Shown here piece by piece: positions 13,855 to 19,082 of a stretch of DNA of 19,082 nucleotides; within the stretch, counting starts at the first letter, position 1, and every line of letters starts with the position of its first letter. The notes beneath the pieces were generated by a model. The model did not search any database. It was not told the DNA's origin and saw only the letters and a list, made by a program, of their open reading frames with translations. Source of the stretch: Candidatus Muiribacterium halophilum (GTDB taxonomy: Bacteria > Muiribacteriota > Muiribacteriia > Muiribacteriales > Muiribacteriaceae); NCBI GenBank assembly GCA_023228995.1, contig JALOAD010000062.1, positions 1 through 19,082 of the forward strand, in the 5' to 3' direction. The position numbers were made by a program, and so were the translations under genes.

Positions 13855-14391
13855 TCAATTTATTAAATTTAACACATATTCTACTATTTTATCATAACCA
13901 TCTACATTTCCATCTACTTCTATATAATGATTATGAACTTTATTTTCTAAAAAATCTCTCAATTTATAATCAATTTCATTTGCTTCTTCTTCAGTTTGGT
14001 GTCTGCCATTATGATTATATTTTTTTATACGCTTTATAAAAAAATTGTGATTCACCCATTTATATTGATCAAACTCTTCTATCAAAGCATCTACTAGTTT
14101 TACTTTTTCTGGTGAATATATAGCTCCCAATACAAAAGGAGAGTCAGTAATTATTATATCTACCTTACCATAACAACGAGTAATCTTAAACATCTGTTTA
14201 CCACTAACATACATTTGACATTTGAATACCTCTTTATTATTTTCCCATACTTTATCCTTTGCAAATTCAGATACATATTCAGCATCTACTCCAGCTAATT
14301 TAAGCTTAGCAAATATATAAGCAGCACCAGTGGATTTACCAGAACCAGGTCCACCAAATAGATTAATTATTTTAGTTTGTTTTTCTTGCAT
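13855..14391 (-). CDS. P-loop nucleotide kinase / AAA_28-like ATPase
   Basis: 178 aa with a textbook Walker A, GGPGSGKST, at residues 13-21, a Walker B-like IIITDSP at about 79-85, and charged helical segments (KRIKKYNHNGRHQTEEEA). The combination resembles the AAA_28 or NadR/adenylate-kinase-like phage ATPases. By family it would phosphorylate a nucleotide or nucleoside or small metabolite using ATP; the actual substrate is not visible. The N-terminus is complete and no frameshift is seen. Placed between the lipoprotein gene (7 bp upstream) and small membrane proteins. Confidence 0.85.
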   Translation of the reverse strand: MQEKQTKIINLFGGPGSGKSTGAAYIFAKLKLAGVDAEYVSEFAKDKVWENNKEVFKCQMYVSGKQMFKITRCYGKVDIIITDSPFVLGAIYSPEKVKLVDALIEEFDQYKWVNHNFFIKRIKKYNHNGRHQTEEEANEIDYKLRDFLENKVHNHYIEVDGNVDGYDKIVEYVLNLIN

Positions 14392-14398
14392 AATAAAA

Positions 14399-14683
14399 TT
14401 AATCTAAAGGTTGGATCTCTGTACCACCATTAATATTAGATACTACAAAATATCTTTTAGATGTTTTTGTATCTTGCATAATAACATAATAAGAAGAAGC
14501 TCCAGTTGTTGGAACTCTACTGCTCTCTAAACATTTCATCACCTTTGATGTGGTAACTTTTTGTTGGACCTTAGTATCATGTGATATTTTACTATTAGCA
14601 TTATCTATACAACTTATTAATATAATGTTTATCAACATTGTGATGACAATAATTCCAAATGCTTTAATTAATTTTCTTTTCAT
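14399..14683 (-). CDS. Small lipoprotein, 94 aa
   Basis: N-terminal signal MKRKLIKAFGIIVITMLINI, then a lipobox LISC at residues 22-25, so the mature protein starts at C25 and would be lipid-modified. The residue after the cysteine is I, then DNANSK. The mature part contains KVMKCLESSRVPTTGASSYY and TSKRYFVVSNINGGTEIQPL. Phage-encoded lipoproteins often coat the envelope and may block superinfection; I infer that role only from the type. Preceded by a promoter at 14813-14820. Confidence 0.8.
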   Translation of the reverse strand: MKRKLIKAFGIIVITMLINIILISCIDNANSKISHDTKVQQKVTTSKVMKCLESSRVPTTGASSYYVIMQDTKTSKRYFVVSNINGGTEIQPLD

Positions 14684-14812
14684 TTTATATTTTATTAAAT
14701 TATTTTTACTTTATTTCTCCACTAATTATGATATTAGTATTAGAACAATTATCATTTTAATTATAATATTCATATCCTTAGTAATGAATTTCCATATTGT
14801 TTAATTACAATG

Positions 14813-14820
14813 CAAAAGTA
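14813..14820 (-). promoter_or_regulatory. Bacteroidota-type -7 box upstream of the lipoprotein operon
   Basis: Minus strand TACTTTTG fits TAnnTTTG and is followed by CATTGTAATTAA. The same TTTTGCATTGTAATTAA is found downstream of the -7 box at 18316-18323 on the other strand. There is no clear TTTG at -33, only a T-run. It would start the lipoprotein-kinase gene run. The rest of 14684-14971 is featureless AT-rich DNA apart from a doubtful 15-codon hydrophobic frame (14726-14773). Confidence 0.5.
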
Positions 14821-14971
14821 ATAATATTATTTGATATAAAAAAATAAATAATGTTAATTATATGTTAAATAAACAAAGTGAACACATAATCACTATAATA
14901 ATTATATTAATATAATTAAATTATAATTTTTCAAATACTCTATCTATTTTTGAGTTTTTCTAACTAAATAA

Positions 14972-15085
14972 TCAACCAACATAAATTCTATCTTCCACAA
15001 CTAATAATAAACTTCTAATATTGGATATATTACATGTTTTTATATAATTATTATCTTTTAGAAATTCAATAAAATAATCCATCAT
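14972..15085 (-). pseudogene. Decayed fifth copy of the tandem 94-aa gene family
   Basis: ATG at 15085 opens MMDYFIEFLKDNNYIKTCNI and continues to EDRIYVG before TGA. Past the stop the frame would go on LFS, then TAG, then KNSKI, matching the LFSWGKTNN region of the intact copies with stop codons in place. The ATGA overlap with the copy upstream is kept. So this is the last and eroding unit of the array. Confidence 0.7.
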
Positions 15086-15366
15086 AAAATTTCTTTTAAT
15101 ATTTTATTTCTTTTATATTGCTTATAATAATTTTCTTTTTGTAGTAACCATTTATCATCTATTATACTCCAAAAATCATAACCATTATTTGTTTTATACC
15201 ACACAAATGAATGAACTAAATAAAGTTCATCATGTATTGATAATAAATCTTTTATAATATTTGAACTATAATTTTGTTCTTTATAAGCTTTCATATAATC
15301 ATTATAAATACTATTATCCTTTATAAATTGAATAAACATATCAACTTTTACATTATTATCTAACAT
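15082..15366 (-). CDS. Tandem 94-aa phage protein, copy 4
   Basis: MLDNNVKVDMFIQFIKDNSI, then YNDYMKAYKEQNYSSNIIK, DLLSIHDELYLVHSFVWYKT and NGYDFWSIIDDKWL, with a basic end KRNKILKEIL. I recall this layout (FLK-x-N-x-x-Y...LYLxxxFxWxxTxxGxxFWxxIxxxW) from small Bacteroidota phage proteins of unknown function. Very close to copies 2 and 3. Its start overlaps the stop of copy 3 by 7 bp. Confidence 0.8.
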   Translation of the reverse strand: MLDNNVKVDMFIQFIKDNSIYNDYMKAYKEQNYSSNIIKDLLSIHDELYLVHSFVWYKTNNGYDFWSIIDDKWLLQKENYYKQYKRNKILKEIL

Positions 15367-15647
15367 AAAATTTTATTTAATATTTTATTTCTTTTATATT
15401 GCTTATAATAATTTTCTTTTTGTAGTAACCATTTATTATTTATTATACTCCAAAAATAATAACCATTATTTGTTTTATGCCACACAAATGGATAAATTAA
15501 ATAAAGTTCATCATGTATTGATAATAATTTTTTTATAATATTTGATTTATATTTTTGTTCTTTATAAGCTTTCATAAAATCATCATAAATACTATTATCC
15601 TTTAGAAATTTGATAAACATATCAACTTTTACATTATTATCCATCAT
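15360..15647 (-). CDS. Tandem 95-aa phage protein, copy 3
   Basis: MMDNNVKVDMFIKFLKDNSI, YDDFMKAYKEQKYKSNIIK, LLSIHDELYLIYPFVWHKTN and GYYFWSIINNKWLLQKENY. Same family as its neighbours; differences are in the first helix and around the FVW core. Start overlaps the stop of copy 2 by 4 bp (ATGA). The extra residues NKILC end a slightly longer tail than in the others. Confidence 0.8.
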   Translation of the reverse strand: MMDNNVKVDMFIKFLKDNSIYDDFMKAYKEQKYKSNIIKKLLSIHDELYLIYPFVWHKTNNGYYFWSIINNKWLLQKENYYKQYKRNKILNKILC

Positions 15648-15928
15648 ATGATTTCTTTTAATATTTCATTTCTTTTATATTGCTTATAATAATTTTCTTT
15701 TTGTAGTAACCATTTATTATTTATTATACTCCAAAAATCATAACCATTATTTGTTTTACCCCATGAAAATAGATGAATTAAATAAACTCCATCGTGTGTT
15801 GATAATAAATCTTCTATAATATTTGATCTATAATTTTGTTCTTTATATGCTTTCATATAATTATCATAAATACTATTATCCTTTAGAAATTGGATAAACA
15901 TATTAACTTTTACATTATTATCTATCAT
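15644..15928 (-). CDS. Tandem 94-aa phage protein, copy 2
   Basis: MIDNNVKVNMFIQFLKDNSI, YDNYMKAYKEQNYRSNIIE, DLLSTHDGVYLIHLFSWGKT and NGYDFWSIINNKWL. It differs from copies 3 and 4 mainly in the central LFSWG. Overlaps copy 1 by 4 bp at the ATGA junction. Family function unknown. Confidence 0.8.
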   Translation of the reverse strand: MIDNNVKVNMFIQFLKDNSIYDNYMKAYKEQNYRSNIIEDLLSTHDGVYLIHLFSWGKTNNGYDFWSIINNKWLLQKENYYKQYKRNEILKEII

Positions 15929-16209
15929 AATATTTTATTTAATAATTCATTTCTTCTATTTTGTATATAATTATCTTTTAGTAACATCCATTCATCATCA
16001 ATTTTACGCCAAAATGTAAAACCTTTTCTTGTGGAAACCCATGTAAAACTATCTGATAAATACATACTCTCATATGTAGATGATAAAAATTCCATAACAT
16101 TTAATGTGTTTCTTTCATTTGCTTTATATTCCATAATATACTCTTCATAGATATTATTATCTTTCAGAAATAGAATAAATATATTTACTTTTATATTATT
16201 ATTGATCAT
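15925..16209 (-). CDS. Tandem 94-aa phage protein, copy 1 (most divergent)
   Basis: MINNNIKVNIFILFLKDNNI, YEEYIMEYKANERNTLNVME, FLSSTYESMYLSDSFTWVST and RKGFTFWRKIDDEWML. First in transcription order and clearly more diverged from the rest, which suggests that the array grew downstream by duplicating one unit. The SDSFTWVSTRKGFTFW core is closest to the general phage family. Separated from the next gene upstream by a 187-bp remnant stretch. Confidence 0.8.
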   Translation of the reverse strand: MINNNIKVNIFILFLKDNNIYEEYIMEYKANERNTLNVMEFLSSTYESMYLSDSFTWVSTRKGFTFWRKIDDEWMLLKDNYIQNRRNELLNKIL

Positions 16210-16229
16210 ATAATTTTATTTTTTCCATT

Positions 16230-16355
16230 TTATTTATATAATACTTTTTCTATTTCTAATTCCTCTGCTCCATAACATATAGTAGATATAAAATCTGGTG
16301 AATTTGAATAGAATTAGTATTTTCATTAACTAAAATCTTATATATTGTATACTAC
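16230..16355 (-). pseudogene. Gene remnant, C-terminal fragment with a frameshift
   Basis: The last 24 codons before TAA at 16230 read NSPDFISTICYGAEELEIEK and VLYK, a protein-like ending with ordered charged residues. Upstream in another frame is KILVNENTNSIQ. Together they look like one gene tail broken by a frameshift near 16305. I recognise no intact counterpart. The rest of the 16210-16396 gap is AT-rich without signal. Confidence 0.35.
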
Positions 16356-16396
16356 TATTTTTCACATATTAAGTTATTTTTATGTTTAATAATACA

Positions 16397-16777
16397 TTAT
16401 ATAATTAATCCTTCAACATTTAATTCTTTTCCTATTAATATAAAATATAAGTTTTGAAGTTTATGTAGAGAATTAATTTCAATAGTAAAACCATTTAATT
16501 TACAATACCATTTGTGTTCATAGATAAATATATCAAAATAATGATTACTATTAGGTATATTAATAGAAAATATATTATCTTTTTTAATGAAATTTAATTT
16601 TAATAAAATTTCCTCATCTAATATTAAAGGATTAAATGTCTCCTTTTCAATCCAAGTAATTTCATCACCTATTTTTACTTGAATCCCTTCATTATCAATT
16701 TCAATTACTTTTGAAATTGTATTATCTTCTGTAAAAATTATTACATTACCAATTCTTAATTCACGTGTATTTATCAT
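16397..16777 (-). CDS. Phage protein of the ELRIGN...LQNLYF type, 126 aa
   Basis: N-terminal MINTRELRIGNVIIFTEDNT, PLILDEEILLKLNFIKKD in the middle, and C-terminal HKLQNLYFILIGKELNVEGL. This order (ELRIGN, PI-x-L-x-E-x-L-L-x-x-GF, LH-x-LQNLYF-x-L-x-G-x-EL) is one of the commonest small-protein patterns I know in Bacteroidota phages and prophages; function unknown. Length normal. It follows the MEIKEQ-family gene by 11 bp, so both are read from the promoter at 17216-17246. Confidence 0.88.
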   Translation of the reverse strand: MINTRELRIGNVIIFTEDNTISKVIEIDNEGIQVKIGDEITWIEKETFNPLILDEEILLKLNFIKKDNIFSINIPNSNHYFDIFIYEHKWYCKLNGFTIEINSLHKLQNLYFILIGKELNVEGLII

Positions 16778-16788
16778 ATTAATTTATA

Positions 16789-17169
16789 TTAAAAGTAAGT
16801 AATAATAAATATTAGTGTTTCATATAATGTATCAATTAATTTATCTTCTGTAAAAAATACATAATAATTTGATTCGTTGGAATAATATACTTCTTTATTA
16901 TTTAACAGTAAAGTGTATATACCATTATGATATTTTGTATTAATATTTAATTCATTTGGTAATATATCTATTATATCACCTATAGATAAAGTAGGAATAC
17001 ATTCTATTTCTTTTTTATCATATAATTCCTTATTGAAAATTGTCAAACCCATCTTATCATTGTCAGGATGTTTAATCCAACACATGCTTGATTTATCAAC
17101 TATATCAAAACCTAATTTATAAAGTTCTGATAATTGTGATAAACTTAATACTTGATCTATTAATTCCAT
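16789..17169 (-). CDS. MEIKEQ-family phage hypothetical protein, copy 3 (126 aa)
   Basis: Begins MELIDQVLSLSQLSELYKLG, FDIVDKSSMCWIKHPD, then PTLSIGDIIDILPNELN, a variable section and LYETLIFIITYF. The layout equals that of the copies at 7526 and 8231 but the sequence is much more diverged, so it is not a recent duplicate. It is not preceded by the junction repeat; its 5' leader carries three tandem TTTTATTG-type units and a Bacteroidota promoter. First gene of the leftward run. Confidence 0.8.
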   Translation of the reverse strand: MELIDQVLSLSQLSELYKLGFDIVDKSSMCWIKHPDNDKMGLTIFNKELYDKKEIECIPTLSIGDIIDILPNELNINTKYHNGIYTLLLNNKEVYYSNESNYYVFFTEDKLIDTLYETLIFIITYF

Positions 17170-17170
17170 A

Positions 17171-17194
17171 TTTTATTGTTTTATTGTTTTATTG
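17171..17194 (-). repeat. Three tandem 8-bp units in a 5' leader
   Basis: On the plus strand TTTTATTG occurs three times in a row, i.e. CAATAAAA on the minus strand, directly before the ATG of the MEIKEQ-family gene at 17169. It lies between the promoter and the start codon. The unit is A-rich on the coding strand and could serve as a multiplied ribosome-entry region, or be slippage. Confidence 0.7.
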
Positions 17195-17215
17195 AATAAA
17201 ACTTCATTCAATTTG

Positions 17216-17246
17216 CAAAGATATAATTAAAATTTTAATTATCCAA
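17216..17246 (-). promoter_or_regulatory. Leftward Bacteroidota promoter of the divergent region
   Basis: Minus strand TTG at 17246-17244, 20-nt spacer, TATCTTTG at 17223-17216, followed by CAAATTG. This fits the -33/-7 consensus and lies about 45 bp before the first leftward gene. It is the best candidate for the start of the long minus-strand transcription unit. Confidence 0.65.
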
Positions 17247-17526
17247 CTAAAATGGAAAAAATGATTAAAACATTAATATTTACAGAAATTAAAATAGAAA
17301 GAAAATAAAAAGATTAGATAGTGGATTAGAAGATACTCAGATATAATAAGAATTAAATAATGGATTAAAAACAGATTAGATAGAGAATTAGAAATAGATT
17401 AAAGTTAAAATAAATATAGTACAAATTTTTATTATATTTATACATTATTTAATAATTTTAACTTTTCTATCAAGTCTTAATTAAGAACATATTTAATTAC
17501 TTTATATGATAACTTTTCTTCAAAAT
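17247..17526. other. AT-rich divergent intergenic region with GATTAGA repeats
   Basis: Between the two divergent promoters no gene is visible on either strand. From 17311 to 17400 the plus strand is purine-rich and repeats AGATTAGATAGTGGATTAGA (17311-17330) and AGATTAGATAGAGAATTAGA (17373-17392), 62 bp apart with two differences, plus shorter GGATTAAAAA/AGATTAAAG echoes. This could be a regulator-binding array or simple low-complexity drift. Confidence 0.5.
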
Positions 17527-17557
17527 TTTGGTAATTAAATAAAATGTTGTATTTTTG
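17527..17557 (+). promoter_or_regulatory. Rightward Bacteroidota promoter of the divergent region
   Basis: TTTG at 17527-17530, a 19-nt spacer and TATTTTTG at 17550-17557, followed by CAAAAATTAG. Strong match to the -33/-7 consensus; it would start about 80 bp ahead of the gene at 17645. Confidence 0.75.
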
Positions 17558-17644
17558 CAAAAATTAGAATAGAAAATGGACATAATAAAATATCAGAATT
17601 ATTATGTGAAACTTATATATAAATAAACTAAAAAAGAAAAGAAG

Positions 17645-18172
17645 ATGGCTTATAGAACATATTTAGGTAAAGTATCTAAGAAAGATTATGATAAATATCA
17701 TAATATGACCTTTGAAGAATTAAAAAAATCAATAGGGAGAAAATATGAAGATGGTAGTGTTTCTATTTTTTGGGATTGTTTAGATTCTTTTGAAAAAATA
17801 TCAGAAATCATCATTAATAATGAAAGAGAAATTTTAAGTAATCATACAGAGGATTTCTTTATAAACTATAAAGATAGTGATACAACATTTAAGGTAACAG
17901 ATAATAAATTGTTTTTAGAGGCACTTATACAAGATAATAAAAATACTATATTGAGTTGGTTTGATAAAATTAATAATGAAAAGAATAATGATAACTTTGA
18001 TAACTTGATATATAATTTTAATAGTAACTATCTTGAAATATCAAATGAAATTTCAAAGTCTAAATACTTATTAATGGATGTCTCTAATAGAGAGTATACA
18101 CATTTCAATTATATCTACCTATTAAAAACATTTGATTTTGAAAATGAAATGTTAGTTTATATAGGATATTAA
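17645..18172 (+). CDS. Hypothetical protein, 175 aa (MAYRTYLGKVSK start)
   Basis: Begins MAYRTYLGKVSKKDYDKYHN, MTFEELKKSIGRKYEDGSV, then an acidic, asparagine-rich body (ISEIIINNEREILSNHTED, NNEKNNDNFDNLIYNFNSN) and an end with YLLKTFDFENEMLVYIGY. The R-x-YLGK-x-x-K-x-x-Y-x-x-x-x-x-x-T-x-E-EL start is one I have met in other phage hypotheticals; function unknown. No membrane or signal segment. AAGAAAAGAAG before the ATG is an A/G-rich ribosome entry region. It is driven by its own promoter on the opposite strand to the rest, so may belong to a different expression class. Confidence 0.72.
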   Translation: MAYRTYLGKVSKKDYDKYHNMTFEELKKSIGRKYEDGSVSIFWDCLDSFEKISEIIINNEREILSNHTEDFFINYKDSDTTFKVTDNKLFLEALIQDNKNTILSWFDKINNEKNNDNFDNLIYNFNSNYLEISNEISKSKYLLMDVSNREYTHFNYIYLLKTFDFENEMLVYIGY

Positions 18173-18191
18173 CAATTACAAAATAAAAGAG

Positions 18192-18275
18192 ATGAAAGTA
18201 AAATAATTAATTGAACAATTACAAGAATTTAATCTATGAGCAGAAGTTGTTACTTGAAGTAACAATTATGTGTTA
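18192..18275 (+). pseudogene. Decayed MKVK...LIEQLQEFN gene with three stops
   Basis: ATG at 18192 reads MKVK, TAA, LIEQLQEFNL, TGA, AEVVT, TGA, SNNYVLRY. Ignoring the stops, MKVKxLIEQLQEFNxxAEVVTSNNY matches the N-terminus of a very common small phage family I recall (LIEQLQxxNPxAEV). Three stops in 28 codons show it is dead. This fills much of the 18173-18354 gap. Confidence 0.55.
18247..18265. promoter_or_regulatory. 19-bp palindrome (possible operator)
   Basis: TTGTTACTTGAAGTAACAA: two 9-bp perfect half-sites around one central G. It lies about 50 bp upstream of the -7 box at 18316-18323, where an activator or repressor could bind. It also falls in the decayed gene at 18192-18275, so could be accidental. 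A one-base loop makes a hairpin terminator unlikely. Confidence 0.35.
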
Positions 18276-18315
18276 AGATATTCTTTTTTTCTTTTTCTAT
18301 ATCGAGAAATAGTAT

Positions 18316-18323
18316 TAATTTTG
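18316..18323 (+). promoter_or_regulatory. Rightward -7 box before the repeat protein gene
   Basis: TAATTTTG fits TAnnTTTG, followed by CATTGTAATTAATTG. The stretch TTTTGCATTGTAATTAA is shared exactly with the leftward promoter at 14813-14820. No clear TTTG lies at the -33 position. Start codon is about 30 bp downstream. Confidence 0.5.
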
Positions 18324-18354
18324 CATTGTAATTAATTGATAAAACAATAATAAA

Positions 18355-19082
18355 ATGAAAAATCAAAAAGAAATAATAGATTTTTGCAAAAAAATATCTA
18401 TTACAGAAAATCAATTTTACGGAAATGAAGAAATTAAAGGAGATTTATATTTAAGTTCTTTAACTTCAATTCCAGTAGGTTTTAATCCTGCTGTATGTGG
18501 AAATTTATATTTAAACTCTTTAACCTCAATCATTGAAGAATTTAATCCTATAATAGGTGGTAGTTTATATTTAAGATCAGTAACATCTATACCTGAAGGC
18601 TTTAAGCCTACAATATGTGGTGGTTTATATCTAAACTCTTTGATCACCATACCTAAAGGATTTAATCCTACTGTTGGAGGAAGTTTAGATTTAAGCTCAG
18701 TAACTTCTATACATAAGGGTTTTAATCCAACAGTAGGGTGGAATTTAGAATTAAGCTCTTTGACCTTAATTCCTGAAGGATTTAATCCTACTGTTGGGGG
18801 ATGTTTAGATCTAAACTCTTTAACCTCTATACCTGAAGGTTTTAATCCAACTGTAGGATGGAATTTATATTTAAGCAATTTAACCACAATTCCAGAAGGA
18901 TTTAATCCTATTGTTGGTGGAGACTTATATTTAAGGTTTAATTCTAAACGTATAAATAACATACCAAAGGACTTTATATTTTCGTGGCAAAATGGTAAAT
19001 ATATTTTGGTTGATAATATCTTTTGTGAAGTAATTAGTAAAAAAGGAAATGTCTTTACTTGTAAAAAAATAAATAAGGACCA
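18355..19082 (+). CDS. Leucine-rich protein made of 20-residue repeats (partial)
   Basis: Opens MKNQKEIIDFCKKISITENQ, then eight or nine units of 20 residues with consensus FNPTVGGxLYLxSLTSIPEG, each encoded by exactly 60 bp, from about 18421 to 18960. Then comes a non-repeat domain: KRINNIPKDFIFSWQNGKYI, LVDNIFCEVISKKGNVFTCK and so on, cut by the window end after 242 codons. The repeat has the leucine-rich-repeat rhythm (LYLxSLTxIPxGF) and should form a curved solenoid for binding. The tail GKYILVDxIxxEVxSKKGNVxxCKKI is one I recall behind such repeats in Bacteroidota phages. No signal peptide, so intracellular or virion-associated. Partner unknown. The repeats leave a long open frame on the other strand that is not a gene. 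Confidence 0.88.
   Translation, partial: MKNQKEIIDFCKKISITENQFYGNEEIKGDLYLSSLTSIPVGFNPAVCGNLYLNSLTSIIEEFNPIIGGSLYLRSVTSIPEGFKPTICGGLYLNSLITIPKGFNPTVGGSLDLSSVTSIHKGFNPTVGWNLELSSLTLIPEGFNPTVGGCLDLNSLTSIPEGFNPTVGWNLYLSNLTTIPEGFNPIVGGDLYLRFNSKRINNIPKDFIFSWQNGKYILVDNIFCEVISKKGNVFTCKKINKD

Noticed and set aside
14726-14773. 15-codon hydrophobic frame MNIIIKMIIVLILIS
   Set aside because: Too short, composed of I/L/M codons expected in AT-rich DNA; could be a signal-peptide remnant but cannot be supported.
6423-18275. Possible stop-codon reassignment (TAG or TGA read through) suggested by several frames with internal stops
   Set aside because: TAA, TAG and TGA all end intact genes here with normal spacing or overlaps, and the interrupted frames also have deletions or frameshifts. 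Decay explains them better.
18417-18962. Long minus-strand frame of 181 codons with regular proline-glycine repeats
   Set aside because: It is the antisense of the 60-bp repeat gene; because the unit is a multiple of three with no stop in that frame, a long open frame appears by itself. The plus-strand frame has a promoter, start and a family-like C-terminal domain.

Overview
The window looks like accessory DNA of a Bacteroidota bacteriophage, or of a prophage or other phage-derived element. The evidence is a very AT-rich base composition, A-rich ribosome-binding regions instead of Shine-Dalgarno sequences, Bacteroidota-type promoters (TTTG / about 20 nt / TAnnTTTG), and dense same-strand packing of small genes with ATGA or short overlaps. 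Many of the small proteins belong to types I recall as phage hypotheticals in Bacteroidota. There are no structural, packaging or replication genes, so virion type and lifestyle cannot be judged. Almost everything is on the minus strand; only the last 1.5 kb is read on plus.

Layout, left to right. 1-3592: a partial hypothetical gene, a tiny ORF, and a 1111-aa protein that strings together a methyltransferase, three family-2 glycosyltransferase domains and one further glycosyltransferase-like domain. 3656-4403: two near-identical BspA-like leucine-rich-repeat genes in tandem. 4424-8000: a mosaic of visibly higher GC holding an orphan DNA methyltransferase, a DEDDh exonuclease, an HNH endonuclease lying between two wrecked methyltransferase genes, and small unknown genes. 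Each junction in this mosaic carries a copy of one conserved element of about 35-60 bp, several followed by the start of the same small gene family (called the MEIKEQ family here), often as an internally deleted or truncated remnant. 8000-14700: a long run of small phage-type genes, with an attC-like imperfect hairpin at 10633-10726, a P-loop nucleotide kinase, small membrane proteins and a lipoprotein. 14972-16209: four tandem overlapping paralogues of about 94 aa plus a decayed fifth copy. 16230-17169: a remnant, a MINTRELRIGN-type gene and a third full MEIKEQ-family gene. 17170-17644: a divergent promoter region. 17645-19082: a rightward gene of unknown function, a decayed gene, and a leucine-rich protein built from 60-bp (20-aa) repeats that runs off the right end.

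How it works together: the minus-strand genes can be read as one or more operons started at the promoters at 17216-17246, 14813-14820 and 7338-7369, plus possible local promoters in the repeated junction element. Enzymes that modify or protect DNA or virions (glycosyltransferase fusion, DNA methyltransferase, exonuclease, kinase) sit among tandemly amplified small genes. The dominant theme is gene turnover: tandem duplication, shared junction sequences, deletion remnants and a homing-type endonuclease. This suggests a cargo region that gains and loses genes by recombination at repeated 5' leaders or cassette boundaries. No integrase is visible here, so the cassette idea is inference.
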